In this document: positions 35,844 through 46,701 of the stretch, in pieces
Layout: every line of letters starts with the position of its first letter
How positions within the stretch are numbered: the stretch's first letter is position 1
Origin: Butyriboletus loyo
Lineage: Eukaryota > Basidiomycota > Agaricomycetes > Boletales > Boletaceae
Direction of reading: 5' to 3'
NCBI GenBank assembly: GCA_038093515.1
Contig: JBBPSI010000047.1
Coordinates: 87,298-151,297, forward strand
DNA length: 64,000 nucleotides
Made by a program: the position numbers and the translations under genes
The notes under the pieces: model-generated
Databases searched by the model: none
Seen by the model: only the letters and a program-made list of their open reading frames with translations
Told to the model about the DNA's origin: nothing

Positions 35844-38751
35844 ATGTATCCGTCCGTCTGCCTTTTTTTCATCGCCGCCCTCGCTTCCGTCGTCGATGCC
35901 TCCCGTTCCTCCTTCTCCAACTCTCATGCCAGGCGTTCCCTTTCCCACAAGCATAGAGATCTCCTTGGTTTGTCTTTTGTTTCTGTTCTCCCATTTTGAT
36001 CCCCAACGCTACCCCCTCCAGGTGGTCTCAGTAACGGCCTGATTGGCGCTTCGGGCCCAACCTCGTCCGTCCTCCCTCCCACCTCGACTTACGCGTCTGC
36101 TTCATCTACTCCAACTTCGTCCTGTGACGGGTTATTGGGCCTTGGTGTCGGTTGCACTTCATCGACGCCACCCCTGTCTCCGGGGACGACTTCTGCCCCG
36201 ACGACACAAGGTACCACCCCTTCGCCATCGCCCACGGCCTCGTGCGGTGGACTCCTTGGGCTAGGAGTCGGTTGCCCTGCCCCATCGAGCAACCCACCTA
36301 CATCCTCTGCATCTTCGCCTCCGCCAACGTCGTCGAACCAGCCAACCAGCGAATCTAGTGCGGCTCCTGCCCCGACATCCTCGTGTAATGGTCTTTTGGG
36401 TCTAGGAATTGGTTGCCCTGCCCCATCGAGTAGCGCACCCACGTCCCCTGCATCCTTGTCTCCGCCTCTACCTTCGCCGACGTCGTCCAACCAGCCAACC
36501 AGCGAATCTAGTGCGGCTCCTGCCCCGACGACCTCGTGTAATGGTCTTTTGGGTCTAGGAATTGGTTGCCCTGCCCCGTCGAGTAGCGCACCCACGTCCC
36601 CTGCATCCTCGTCTCCGCCTCTACCTTCGCCGACGTCGTCCAGCCAGCCAACCAGCGAATCTAGTGCGGCTCCTGCCCCGACGACCTCGTGTAATGGTCT
36701 TTTGGGTCTAGGAATTGGTTGCCCTGCCCCATCGAGTAGCGCACCCACGTCCCCTGCGTCTTCGCCAACGCCAACCGGTGAATCTACTCCAGCCGTTGCC
36801 CCGACGACCTCGTGTAGTGGTCTTTTAGGTCTAGGAATTGGCTGCCCTGCCCCGTCGAGTAGCGCACCCACCTCGCCTGCGTCTTCACCAACGCCAACTG
36901 GTGAATCTACTCCAGCTCCTGCCCCGACGACTTCGTGTAACGGCCTTTTGGGCCTAGGAATCGGTTGTCCTGCCCCGTCGAGTAGCGCGCCCACGTCCCC
37001 TGCGTCTTCACCAACGCCAACTGGTGAATCTACTCCAGCTCCTGCCCCGACGACTTCGTGTAACGGCCTTTTGGGCCTAGGAATCGGTTGTCCTGCCCCG
37101 TCGAGTAGCGCACCTACGTCCCCTGCGACCTCTCCGACGGATACAGGTTTTACTTCACAATCATATTCATATTCGCCCTCGGCGACGCCGACACCTTGCA
37201 GTGGACTTCTGGGACTTGGCATCGGATGTCCCTCGTCTTCGTCAATACCATCAAGTCAGCCAACCGACTCGGCGACGCCCACCCCAACGGATTCTTGTAG
37301 TGGACTCCTAGGTCTAGGAATCGGTTGCCCTACATCATCAAGCACTCCGGAAAGCCAGTCCCCCACCGCCTCGCCCACTAGCTCCGTCCCATCTGACACT
37401 GATAGCTTGAGTGCTACGCCTACGCCAACTACTTCCTGCTCTATCTTGGGTATCCTTGGGTGCACGACCTTGACGCCCACTCCTACCATCACAGGGTGTG
37501 TAAGCTATATCATGATAACTTGCACTGTATTGACGCTTCATTCCCAAGGTCGACCCCATTGACGAGTTCTTCACCTACTTCTACTGTCATAGATTTCCCT
37601 CACAACAGTACCACCACGAGTGGAACTGTTACTTCAAATGCTACAGCGACCACGTCTTTCACTCATACGGCCACTAGCACCAGCCCGACTTCCACTAATT
37701 CGAACTACATGTACTTGACCTCGCTTTCCTCGCTTTTGCTTAACAGTGCTTTGCCGACGACTTCATACACGGGTTCCAACCCTGATCAGGTCCCGACGAC
37801 CTATTCGTTGCTTTCGGTGGCTCCTACTGCTGCCCCTTCTGCCCCTCCTCTTCCCAGCGGATTGCCCCGAGTTATCCTGCCGCAACCAGTACTTGACACC
37901 AGTAGCCTTCCCAGCAGCGATAGCATGATCAACATTCTATTCAACGCATCCCTCAACTGGGAATTTGTGGCAGAGAATGCCGATTCTCCAGGGCAGCTCT
38001 TCAGTAACTTCCCTTCCGTGATCGCTACGGCCCTTGGCATCGATGGTATGTTTTTCAAATTAGCACTTTGATCTTGCGCCAAATTGATTCCGTGGTAGTC
38101 GCAGCTGTGCAAAACTATGAGTTGATGGTCTACGAGCCCGCGACATACAACGGGCCAGCGGATGTCACTATGCTTGGAACGATCTGGCAAGGTTACATCT
38201 CGAACGACAAAGTTTCTACACTTTCCAGCCTCATTTCGGACCTGAAATCTAGCTTCTACACGGGTCAATCCAGCTCTATCACTTCGACGCTGGCAGCGTG
38301 TGTCGATCCGAGTTTGGAATTGAACGCGATTTCAGGTCCGCCCGCTGGAGGAAGTAGTAGCACTGCGTCCACCTCGTCCGGTGGATCTAATGTTCGCCAA
38401 GATGCAATCATCGGTGTCGTCACCTCCCTCGGTGCCATAGCAATCATCATCGTTGCGTACGTTGGCTACAAGGCATACAAAAGACGCCGTGCCCTCGGCC
38501 ACAGACGTCTCTTTGACAATGTCGACCACGTTGGGGTACGACCGGACGGCCAAGAGTTCGACCGGGACAGTGTCGGTGGCCAACGGCGGAGGAGTTTCTA
38601 CTATGCCGAGGATAGTTTGCGGGGCTACCAATCTACACATGCAGATGAAGAAAGTTATGATCACCACGTCACGAATACGCGGGAGCGTCGCGCTGTTCAA
38701 CCGGGCACAATTTCCACACCCATCCTGCGAGAGAGCACCATGAACTGGTGA
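35844..38751 (+). CDS. Msb2-like single-pass signalling mucin
   Basis: Four exons (35844-35967, 36022-37495, 37549-38045, 38099-38751) splice exactly in frame to 915 residues. The N terminus MYPSVCLFFIAALASVVDA is a clear signal peptide. Next come ten GLLGLG(I/V)GC repeats in Ser/Thr/Pro-rich sequence, a Ser/Thr/Asn-rich stalk, a conserved-looking globular part (SLNWEFVAENADSPGQLF to LAACVDPSLELN, about residues 660-785) and a membrane helix DAIIGVVTSLGAIAIIIVAY (about 800-820). A basic stop-transfer YKRRR and a cytoplasmic tail of about 90 residues ending STPILRESTMNW complete it. This layout matches fungal Msb2/Hkr1-type mucins that sense surfaces or osmotic stress upstream of MAP kinases. 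The assignment rests on architecture and is moderate. Convergent with DUG2. Confidence 0.65.
36120..37463 (+). repeat. Tandem coding repeats with paired cysteines
   Basis: Ten copies of SC(N/S/G/D)GLLGLG(I/V)GC separated by 30-40 residue Ser/Thr/Pro spacers, plus a degenerate eleventh (SCSILGILGC). Units are about 153 bp (third and fourth copies) or 123 bp (fifth to seventh), and the middle units are almost identical in DNA. Spacer types form two blocks (SNQPTSESSAAPAPT versus SPTPTGESTPAPAPTT), pointing to recent local duplication. Each core holds two cysteines nine residues apart. Confidence 0.9.
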
Positions 38752-39550
38752 TCGGTACAACTTTTTTTTCTCGCTTTTTTTTACCATCTTCCGCGGACCG
38801 TGTCCCTCATACCCCTATTCCTCTCACCTCTCTCCCCATGCCCCGCTGCCTTCCTTCCAAACTTATCTTTATCCTTTTTACTCTTGTGCTTTTTTTTTCT
38901 GTTTGCTCAGAGGTCTTATTTGTTCTTTTTCTTGTGTAGCCTGGGTTCTGTTGGTGCCTTGTTTATGCATTTCCTAAGATGCCCAGGCAGGTCGCGACGG
39001 GAGTCTGGCTTCGTTTGTTACGGACGTGGTCGACGTCGCCCTCATCGCTGCAAACAAAAACCAAGGGGAAAAAAACACGGGAAGCGGCGTCGACGACGAT
39101 ACGATGTGTAGTTAATCCAAAATTGCAAACGACGGGCTGGCCTGTACCCCCTTTTTTCATATATAGACTCTTTTCCAGACGTTTTTCGTGACGACCGATG
39201 TGTGCATGGTTGGCGTAGTAATGTGCAACTACTGTAGACTGTTCTAGGTTTGTTTCTTTGCTTACTTTCAAGTCTGTCCTTTTTGACGTGTTTTGCTGGT
39301 TTTATATTTATAATTTTTTTGGCTTATTCTCGGAATACGATTTCAACGGTTTTTCCTCGGGATGGGATCGAAATGAGACAGCGATTTGGATTTGGATTCG
39401 ATTGTTGAAACGTCTACATATTCAGTCCACTGCAGTCCATGTTGTAAATCGTTTCTGCAAGCGACTCTAAATCATGATACGGGTGGACAAAATACGTGAT
39501 CAACGAGCCAAGCGCTCAAACTTCAGTAAGACACGGTCATCACGACCCAC
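38752..39550. other. Shared 3' region of mucin and DUG2 genes
   Basis: About 800 bp between two convergent stop codons, T-rich on the plus strand just after the mucin gene. Nothing else recognised; presumably both 3' UTRs. Confidence 0.4.
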
Positions 39551-42500
39551 TTACGACCCCGCGTTGGACGCCAACGGACGCACGTCCGCGACGCTCGTGA
39601 GGAACCGTTCGACGACAGCTTTGCCCCTCCGAAGATTGGCAAGCGAGATCCGCTCGTTGGGTAAATGCGCTCGGTCCTGTTGTTGTTTTTATCGTTGTTT
39701 GCAAACGCGACGCAAACGGTTACCGTCAGCGCTTCTCGTTTCACCGTACACATGCACACACACGGAAAAGAAAAGAAAGAGGACGACACGCACCGAGCTC
39801 TGACCGAGCGGAAGATGAAGCGCTTGGCATCGGAACGTCTTTTCGAGGCAAGGGACGGACGGGATGGACTGGTGACGCAGGGAGGGGTGTCAGCGGCTTT
39901 AGGGAGAAAAGGGCAAAAAAAAAAGAAAAGGAAACGTACGCCGCCTTCACGGATCCGCAAGGGCTCGACCCCCCATTCTTCCCGTACGGCCGTTTCGAGT
40001 GCTTTGAACCACGGATCGTCGAGGTCGCCTAACCACCAATCTGCGGTGTGATCGATGGTGACCTAAGTCAGCGAGTCATACATGAGCGCCAAACGCTCCA
40101 GCCGGCCCACCAAAAAAAGGGGAGGGTGCGGGAAAAGACGCACGGAAAGTTTATTGGGCGATTGGAAGACGTCAAAGGAGGTGTTGACATGGGCGACCAG
40201 TGCGCGCGAGACCGTCTCTAGATCTTGGTCTGGCACAATGCGCAGCGATAGCTTGGTCGTCACCTTTCCGGGAATGACGGTGGGATCTGAGTGTGTGGCA
40301 CAGAATCCGTGAACGCGACAATTTCATGTGCGGTTCGAATCGCGGGACTTACTTCCAGGACCTGAGACAGAGATGTTATGCACCGTGAGCGAGGGCTCTT
40401 GCCATCTTGAGGAAAGGACGGAGGCGGGGGTATGCGCCACCAACGACAATAACTCATAGAGTTGCTTTTCGTCACCCGTTTGGGGGCGAACGCTGTTATC
40501 TGAGATCATGATGTAAGCCGGCAGGGTATGGATAAGAGATCTGTGTGACACACAAAAACCTGGAATTGCGATTTTGTGCTGACCGTCCGTCAGCGTTGCG
40601 AGTAGGCGAATCCTGAAGACGAAGGTCGAAAAAATGGCCGCGCTGTCGGATATGATAACCTACATATCAAACATGGGTTCTGTCGTAGCTCCTCCATCGA
40701 TACCAGAATGTTGATCCGGAGCGCCACTGGTGATCTAGGAAGTGTCTAGAGCAAATATTGGGTCTAAAATACTGAAAACAGACCTCCAATGTCGCATGGA
40801 CAACTCCTCGCAACCCGTACGTGATGCATGGCGGGTACTCAGTTATCCAAGTAGAGTTGCTGTATGAATGGGTTAGGAAAGTACGGGCAAATTATAGTGG
40901 GATGATACCTGAGCAAAATAGCATCGATGTCCCCGATTTGAGACTGGACAAATGAGAATACGTCAAAGTGTAAAGTAATGGAGTCCAACCTTGTGCGCCA
41001 TAACGGCGTCCATGAATCCGGGGCTGCCTGCCTCTTCCTCACCCTCGATCAGAAACACAAGGTCAACACCAAGAGCCCGCTTTCTTAATAATTCGGCCGC
41101 AGCACACGCCACTGCCATGATAGGCCCCTTGTTATCTGTGACACCACGACCATACAAGTACCCGTTTCGGCCAGTAACAGTGAACGGGTCAGAGTTCCAG
41201 CCGTCACGAGGAGCTGAGATGACGTCGTAATGTCTGTAGATATTGTGAACGAGTAAACAATAATATGAGTAACGCAGTTTTACCCATAAAACAATATCCG
41301 GTGCTTTGGGTGTTTGCTTCGCGTTCCGTGAAAGGTTGACAAGACCAGTGGACTCCCGTGTTCGCCCGTAGGCAACTGTTGAAGACCAGAGCTCGATCAC
41401 TAGTTATTGTATATAAGCAGAGCCTTACTAGCGTTGACTCGGCGCCAAGTTGGTGCAGACACTTTTTTAACCAGATTGCTGCCTGGCGGCAATCTTCGAG
41501 ATGTAAAGGATCAGAGCTAACACTCGGGATAGAGACGAAGGTTGATAGTGCGTAGGTCATGATGTCTGCATATCAAATGTGAGTGATATGGAATTCACAT
41601 GGCGAGCTGCGCACCGTGATCATCATCTTCAGCTTCGGTTTCAGGCAGATTATTTTCTGAAAGCGGGACAGAGGTCGCTTTTGAGGGCGAGTCAATGTCC
41701 CAAATCTGGATGGAGTGTGATGTAAGAGCGTGAGGAATGAGATGGACAACTTACCTTCACAAACCCGTCATTGGCGCCTGAGACCAACACCAATCCGTTC
41801 GCCTCGGACGAACAGGTCACGACAGACGAAAGTACAATCCCCTCGTGAGCACCCCACGACGCGGTGCAATTGAATGCAGACGACCATCGCTTCAATCCAC
41901 GAAGGTTAGTATTATTGGGATGGCCGGACCGCGTTTGAGCACCGACCTGTATCTGACCATCCGAGGAACACGTGTAGAGTTCGGAATGGACCATGGATAG
42001 TGACAGTATGTCGATGTTCTGGCAAAGTATAATGAGCTTCTGCTTCAATGCGTACGAAGAACATTCGGGCCGACCTCCTGGATGATGAGAGTTCGGACTA
42101 GTGTCCTGGTCTCGAGATCGAATACCTGAACGTATCCTTCCTGACACCCTGCGAAGATAGTATCCCCCACAGCTGCGAGGGACAAGACCGCGCCATGATT
42201 ACATTCAAACGTATGTTTGAGCACAGGACCAGAGAAAGTGCACGTCCATATCTAGTGAGAGGTGAGTATGGTGATCCTTAGATCAACATCTGACCTACTT
42301 TGACCGTCTCATCGCCACTACCTGTCAAGAGGTGATAGGTCGCTTCAGGTTGCAATGCAGTGTCATCGGAAGCTGTTCTTTGAGACGGCATCATGGTCAT
42401 ACAGTATACGTATCCAAAGTGTGCTGAATCAAGAGCGTTGGAAGCTGGAATTCCAATCACATTTTTGCAAAAAGGATTTGCGTCCAAAGGAGGGGAACAG

Positions 42501-43215
42501 CTGAGGTTGTTTGCGAGGAGATCAGCGGGTTTATGGGTGTACTGAGGATAACTGTCAAAGAACTTGTGAACTTTGCGAGTAGGAGTGGATGCGCCAGAAT
42601 TGATTTGTTCTTGGGGCGATGAGGCGACGGCTTGCTGACCAAAGTTGAACCACTGTATCGAGGTGTTTTGGCAACCGAGGTAAATGGTTCGTAGAATAGG
42701 GTTCCAAGCCAGAGAGAAAAGATCGCCCGCCCCAGTCTCTAGATAGGGGTTGAGGACATATATCGCAGCAAACGTCTCTGTGGACCATATCTGATCTGAA
42801 TCAGGTCATGGACTATCACTGTGAAAAAACAGGTACCTACCCTAACCGTACTATCACCTATGAAACATCAGAAACATAATATGAAATAAGCACACGATTC
42901 CTACCCGAAGCGCTGAACAGCCACTTTTTGCCTTCTGCGAGTTCCAAGGCAAGTATGCTTCCGGTATGACCACGAAGACTAGTTTTGAGTGTGTAAGATT
43001 GCTTGTCCCAAACCTATTGACGCTAAGGAGTGGATAAAGCAATATCACGGAAGCAGACTGACGGAAATATCCTGGCACTGTCCTCCGACGAAGATATATT
43101 GAGCATCAGCGCTCAGACTGAGGACAGACTTGTTTTCATCGCCCAAAGAATGCAAAAGTCGGGGGGATGAGAGAGAGGGTGCAGGTTTGTTGACAGAGGC
43201 TTCAGAATCGGACAT
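39551..43215 (-). CDS. DUG2: Glutathione-degrading peptidase subunit Dug2 (WD40 + M20)
   Basis: Dug2 works with Dug1 and Dug3 in the cytosolic gamma-glutamyl-transpeptidase-independent glutathione breakdown pathway of fungi. The N-terminal half (43.2-41.6 kb) is WD40-like: SVLSLSADAQYIFVGGQ, the Dug2-typical GCQNTSIQWFNF, and LLTGSGDETVK. The C-terminal half is an M20 metallopeptidase with HYDV, GRGVTDNKGP, the catalytic pair in EGEEEAGS, HTADWWLGDLDDPWF and final ligand segment LPLGQSSDRAHLPNER, ending LASNAGS at 39551. All metal-site motifs are kept. Many short exons. ATG 43215 was chosen because MSDSEASVNKPAP leads straight into the first WD repeat; an extra upstream exon to about 43380 is possible because an acceptor-like ctctccag precedes it. 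Confidence 0.85.
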
Positions 43216-43528
43216 GAGCACACGCTGGAGAGAAGCAATTAAACCGATCGAGAATCGACGTACGCCAGGGCACTTTTACGTTCATCTTCGCTGTACCTGG
43301 ACCGCGGTCCCGTGCCAAACGGCCGAACTCGGTGCAGGATCTGGTCGTCTTCAAGTTTTGTGTTCCGTTCGAACCCGCCAAAACTAGACGAGCCGAGCGG
43401 ATATGATTGAAATCTAGTAGCCTGACTGGGTATGGTCAGTACTGTATGATGCTCGAGGGAGTCAGCCTTTAAAAAAATCTTCCACCAACCGCCACCGCTT
43501 CTGAGGCTCTGCCACGTTCCAAAATCGA
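43216..43528. promoter_or_regulatory. Divergent promoter of DUG2 and RPAP3-like gene
   Basis: About 313 bp separate the two start codons, so the genes likely share a bidirectional promoter. If DUG2 has an upstream exon, the interval is shorter still. No named element was recognised. Confidence 0.4.
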
Positions 43529-44929
43529 ATGGCGTCAGAAAAGACGAGACTGGCGAAAGAGAAGGTGAGTGGCAGAAAACCTCACCAGTCTCTTACTAGT
43601 ACTTCAACTCGGTAACACTCGGCCAGGGCAATGCGGCGTTCAAGGCTGCTGACTATCCCACCGCGATCGGCCACTACACCGACGCAATCCTTGCAGACAG
43701 TAGCGACCCCACGTTCTTCCTCAACCGCGCAGCGGCATATCTCAAACTAGGCAAGTACGTCCATACCATCTCCATCCCAAAGCCGCTTCACGCGGCTGAT
43801 CAGTTGCTCTGTAGATCCGAGGATGCGGAGAGGGATTGCACCAAAGTTTTGGCGCTAAACTCCAACAATGTCAAAGCATTGTTCAGAAGGGGTCAAGCGC
43901 GGAGAGCTCTTGGGAACCTAGGCGACGCTCGGGCAGGTATGGAACAATGTCAAACCAAACCCGATAGTCGCTCATCCGTGTATAGACCTGGACAAAGCCC
44001 TCACGCTAGAACCTGTGAACGAATCGGTAAAGAATGAGATACTTGAGCTTGAGAAGTTATCACAGCAACGGATGCTTAAACAACACTCCAAGCATATCGT
44101 AGGTCTTTGCTCCTGCAAGGACGTTGGTGAAGAGCTGGAATCTGATTCTAGGCTGCTGAAACGCCCCAAAACACCACCCCAAGACGGCGTCGAGTTCCCA
44201 TTGAGATAGTTGAAGGCGATACACCTCCATCCCATGATGAAACACGGATCGCTACACTCTCAGAGGCGAAAGATACGCATCTACTTCAGCCAATCTCATC
44301 GCGCTCACTGAAGCAAGAAAGCAAGCCAACTACGACACAAGCTCCTCCGTCTAAACTGCAGTCGTTTGTGGAAGCCAAACAGGCGCGCGACGACTCTAAG
44401 CCGGTCAGGGTATCAGGCGGGATATTCCGCCACACGGGAAGCCACACCATCGTTTCCAGGACACCAAGCGAGACTGCCTCTTCCGCTCGAGAATCTACCC
44501 CAAGACCAACACCAACTAATACAAGTACACCACGATTCCCCAAGTCATCTACAACGCTATTTCAATTTACCAAGTCGTGGGAGTCCTTAGAATCCGACAC
44601 GGACAAATGGAATCTCATTCGCGTAAGTTGGCTGCTCCTGCAAAATACCTCCGAGAAGCTTATGGTATCTCATGCAGACAATCTCCCCATCCTCCATCCC
44701 AGCACTATTTCAAGTCTCGTTGGAACCAGATTTACTTAAATCCGTTTTACACACGTTCCAGGCCGTGCTCGAGCGGGATTCAGCTTCGGACACAAGAGAT
44801 AGCGTACGAGATTACCTGTTGGCCTTCACCAAGGTTCAAAGATTCGGGACAGTAATGTTGTTCATGAATAAACAGGAGAGGCAGCTATTGGTGTTCTTAC
44901 ACGAAAAGGTAAACTCTGCACGTTCGTAG
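43529..44929 (+). CDS. RPAP3: RPAP3-like TPR co-chaperone
   Basis: RPAP3 is the TPR component of the R2TP/Hsp90 machinery that assembles RNA polymerases and snoRNPs. ATG 43529 encodes MASEKTRLAKEK, and an intron leads to TPR helices GNAAFKAADYPTAIGHYTDA, FFLNRAAAYLKLG, AERDCTKVLALNSNNVKALF and RRGQARRALGNLGDA. After a disordered middle (T/S-rich, 44.2-44.55 kb) comes the RPAP3_C domain: FTKSWESLESDTDKWNLIR, then IPALFQVSLEPDLLKSVLH and RDYLLAFTKVQRFGTVMLF. A stop follows at 44929. Budding yeast Tah1 has only the TPR part; this basidiomycete copy keeps the C-terminal domain as in animals. Four or five exons. Confidence 0.85.
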
Positions 44930-45147
44930 GATTACAGGGGTCCAATGCACAATTCATGTTGAAATAATTCGGAAACCGCATGTAATGACATGGTCATCGA
45001 ATGTTGTCACAATTAGGCTATTATCGTCGAAACAACAGCTTGGTCAGAAACATATATATTCAATGAATCCCCCGGATTTCTGTGGGGAAAGTCGCACACC
45101 CAATTGCGGCCGATCCCTGGTTACACCGCGTCTACTAATAAACGAGG

Positions 45148-46443
45148 ATGCCTACTCAATCCAATGAGCCCCATGCCAACTTGAATGGCTCCGATGGTGT
45201 CCCTCCAGCTGTCGCGGATGTTATTCCAACAGCGGATGGCACAGATATACAAGATCGAACGCCTCAACGGAGCTGGACGATCACAAGCGAACACGCTGGA
45301 CTGCTTGAGGTGTTCAAAGCAAACCTCGTCCAAGCAGGTCTCTATCAACCTGCGACCGACAAGCCGGAAGTGCGAGCGAGTCACGAAGACGTGACTCTCA
45401 TGTGCGTCTGCCACCCGTCATTTTCCGGTAGCCACTGAGTTGAACGTTTGCCAACAAAGGCGATTTCTGCGCGCGCGCGGGTTCGATCTCGACAAGGCGG
45501 AGAAGCAATTCGCCCGTGCCGAGGCATGGAGAAGGCAGCACAACGTCGACGAGTTGTTCAGATCGTTCGACACTGCTGAGCTGGAGTCTGCTCGGAGGTT
45601 CTATCCGCGCTGGACTGGGCGCCGAGACAAAGTATGGGCTTCCTCTCCTTTCTTTTCTTTTGTCCAATCCGGCTCAATATTTTGACGTTCGCAAAAAAAA
45701 AAAAAACGTTCGCGCGTCCGGCTCTCGTCTGCAGCAAGGACTACCGTTGTACGTCTACCGACTAGCTTCCCTCGACAGTTCGTTGCGCTCCGAGTTGGAC
45801 GCCGTTTCACAAGAGAGACGGCATCAGCGTATGTACGTTGGATTCAACAGCGCACCCTGCATATAGTGTCGGCTGAGTGCCCTCTTCCACTAGCGTCGTG
45901 CTCTTCGAATGCATGACCCGCTTCGTGTTACCCCTCTGTGACTATTTACCCCACGAACCATCGATACCGATATCCTCGGCGACGGGCATCATAGATCTGG
46001 CGGACGTCCCGCTGACCGCTATGTGGTCTCTCCGGAGTCACCTCCAACAAGCGTCTACGATGTCCACCGCTAACTACCCGGAAACATTAAATACCATCGC
46101 TGTCGTAAATTCCCCATCGTTCTTTCCTACCGTATGGAATTGGGTCAAGGTACGTGCTCGAGACACGACCCCCAGCGATATGGGTGAGACTTGACTTGCG
46201 CGACATATTTATTAGGGCTGGTTTGACGAGGGCACTCGTCAGAAGATTCATATTCTGGGAAAAGATCCTGGTGTTACTCTTCGTGAACTGATCAGCGAAG
46301 AAGACTTGCCAGAATCCTATGGTGGTAAATTGAAATGGGTGTTCGAGGATGAGCCATCCTTGGATAACGACATCCAGAAGGTTATCGGCGACATGCCAAA
46401 GGGGCCAGTCACTTTCACTAACGGTAGCATTGTGAGACCATAG
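45148..46443 (+). CDS. Sec14-like phosphatidylinositol/lipid transfer protein
   Basis: CRAL-TRIO lipid-exchange protein acting at cytosol-membrane interfaces. ATG 45148 starts a variable N terminus (MPTQSNEPHANLNGSDG). The intron after TLM joins to the CRAL-TRIO N segment RFLRARGFDLDKAEKQF, followed by GLPLYVYRLASLD, a helix MTRFVLPLCDYL, the core strand GIIDLADVPLTAMW, YPETLNTIAVVNSPSFFPTV and WNWVK|GWFDEGTRQKIHILG. The C terminus carries EEDLPESYGGKLKWVFED, the classic Sec14 ending, and stops at 46443. Five or so exons. Many fungi carry several Sec14 homologues and it cannot be said which this one is. Confidence 0.85.
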
Positions 46444-46701
46444 CGATTACACACCACATCCGAGGCAGAAATCCTATTCAATGAAGATTTTGAGCAACAA
46501 AGTAAGTCCTAGTTGTATATGTTCATATTTCCACAACCTACTTTGCTGCCAGAATCCACAGTATTTGGACAGGTTTGGGACATTAAAACCTCCTGAGCCT
46601 ATTAGATCCCTACTGGTATTTTTCAGAATACAATATATTAATGCACAGAGGATAATGATATATATGCTTGAAAACTAGAAAAATAACAACAGAGAGCTGT
46701 A

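Noticed and set aside
36089..37222. 377-codon antisense frame across the mucin repeats
   Set aside because: It is the complement of a tandem repeat lacking stops in that frame, with low-complexity repeating peptide; the sense frame has signal peptide, splice sites and membrane helix.
40318..40340. tRNA-like T-arm (gcggttcgaatcgcg)
   Set aside because: No A box, acceptor stem or cloverleaf could be found around it, and it lies within the DUG2 gene.
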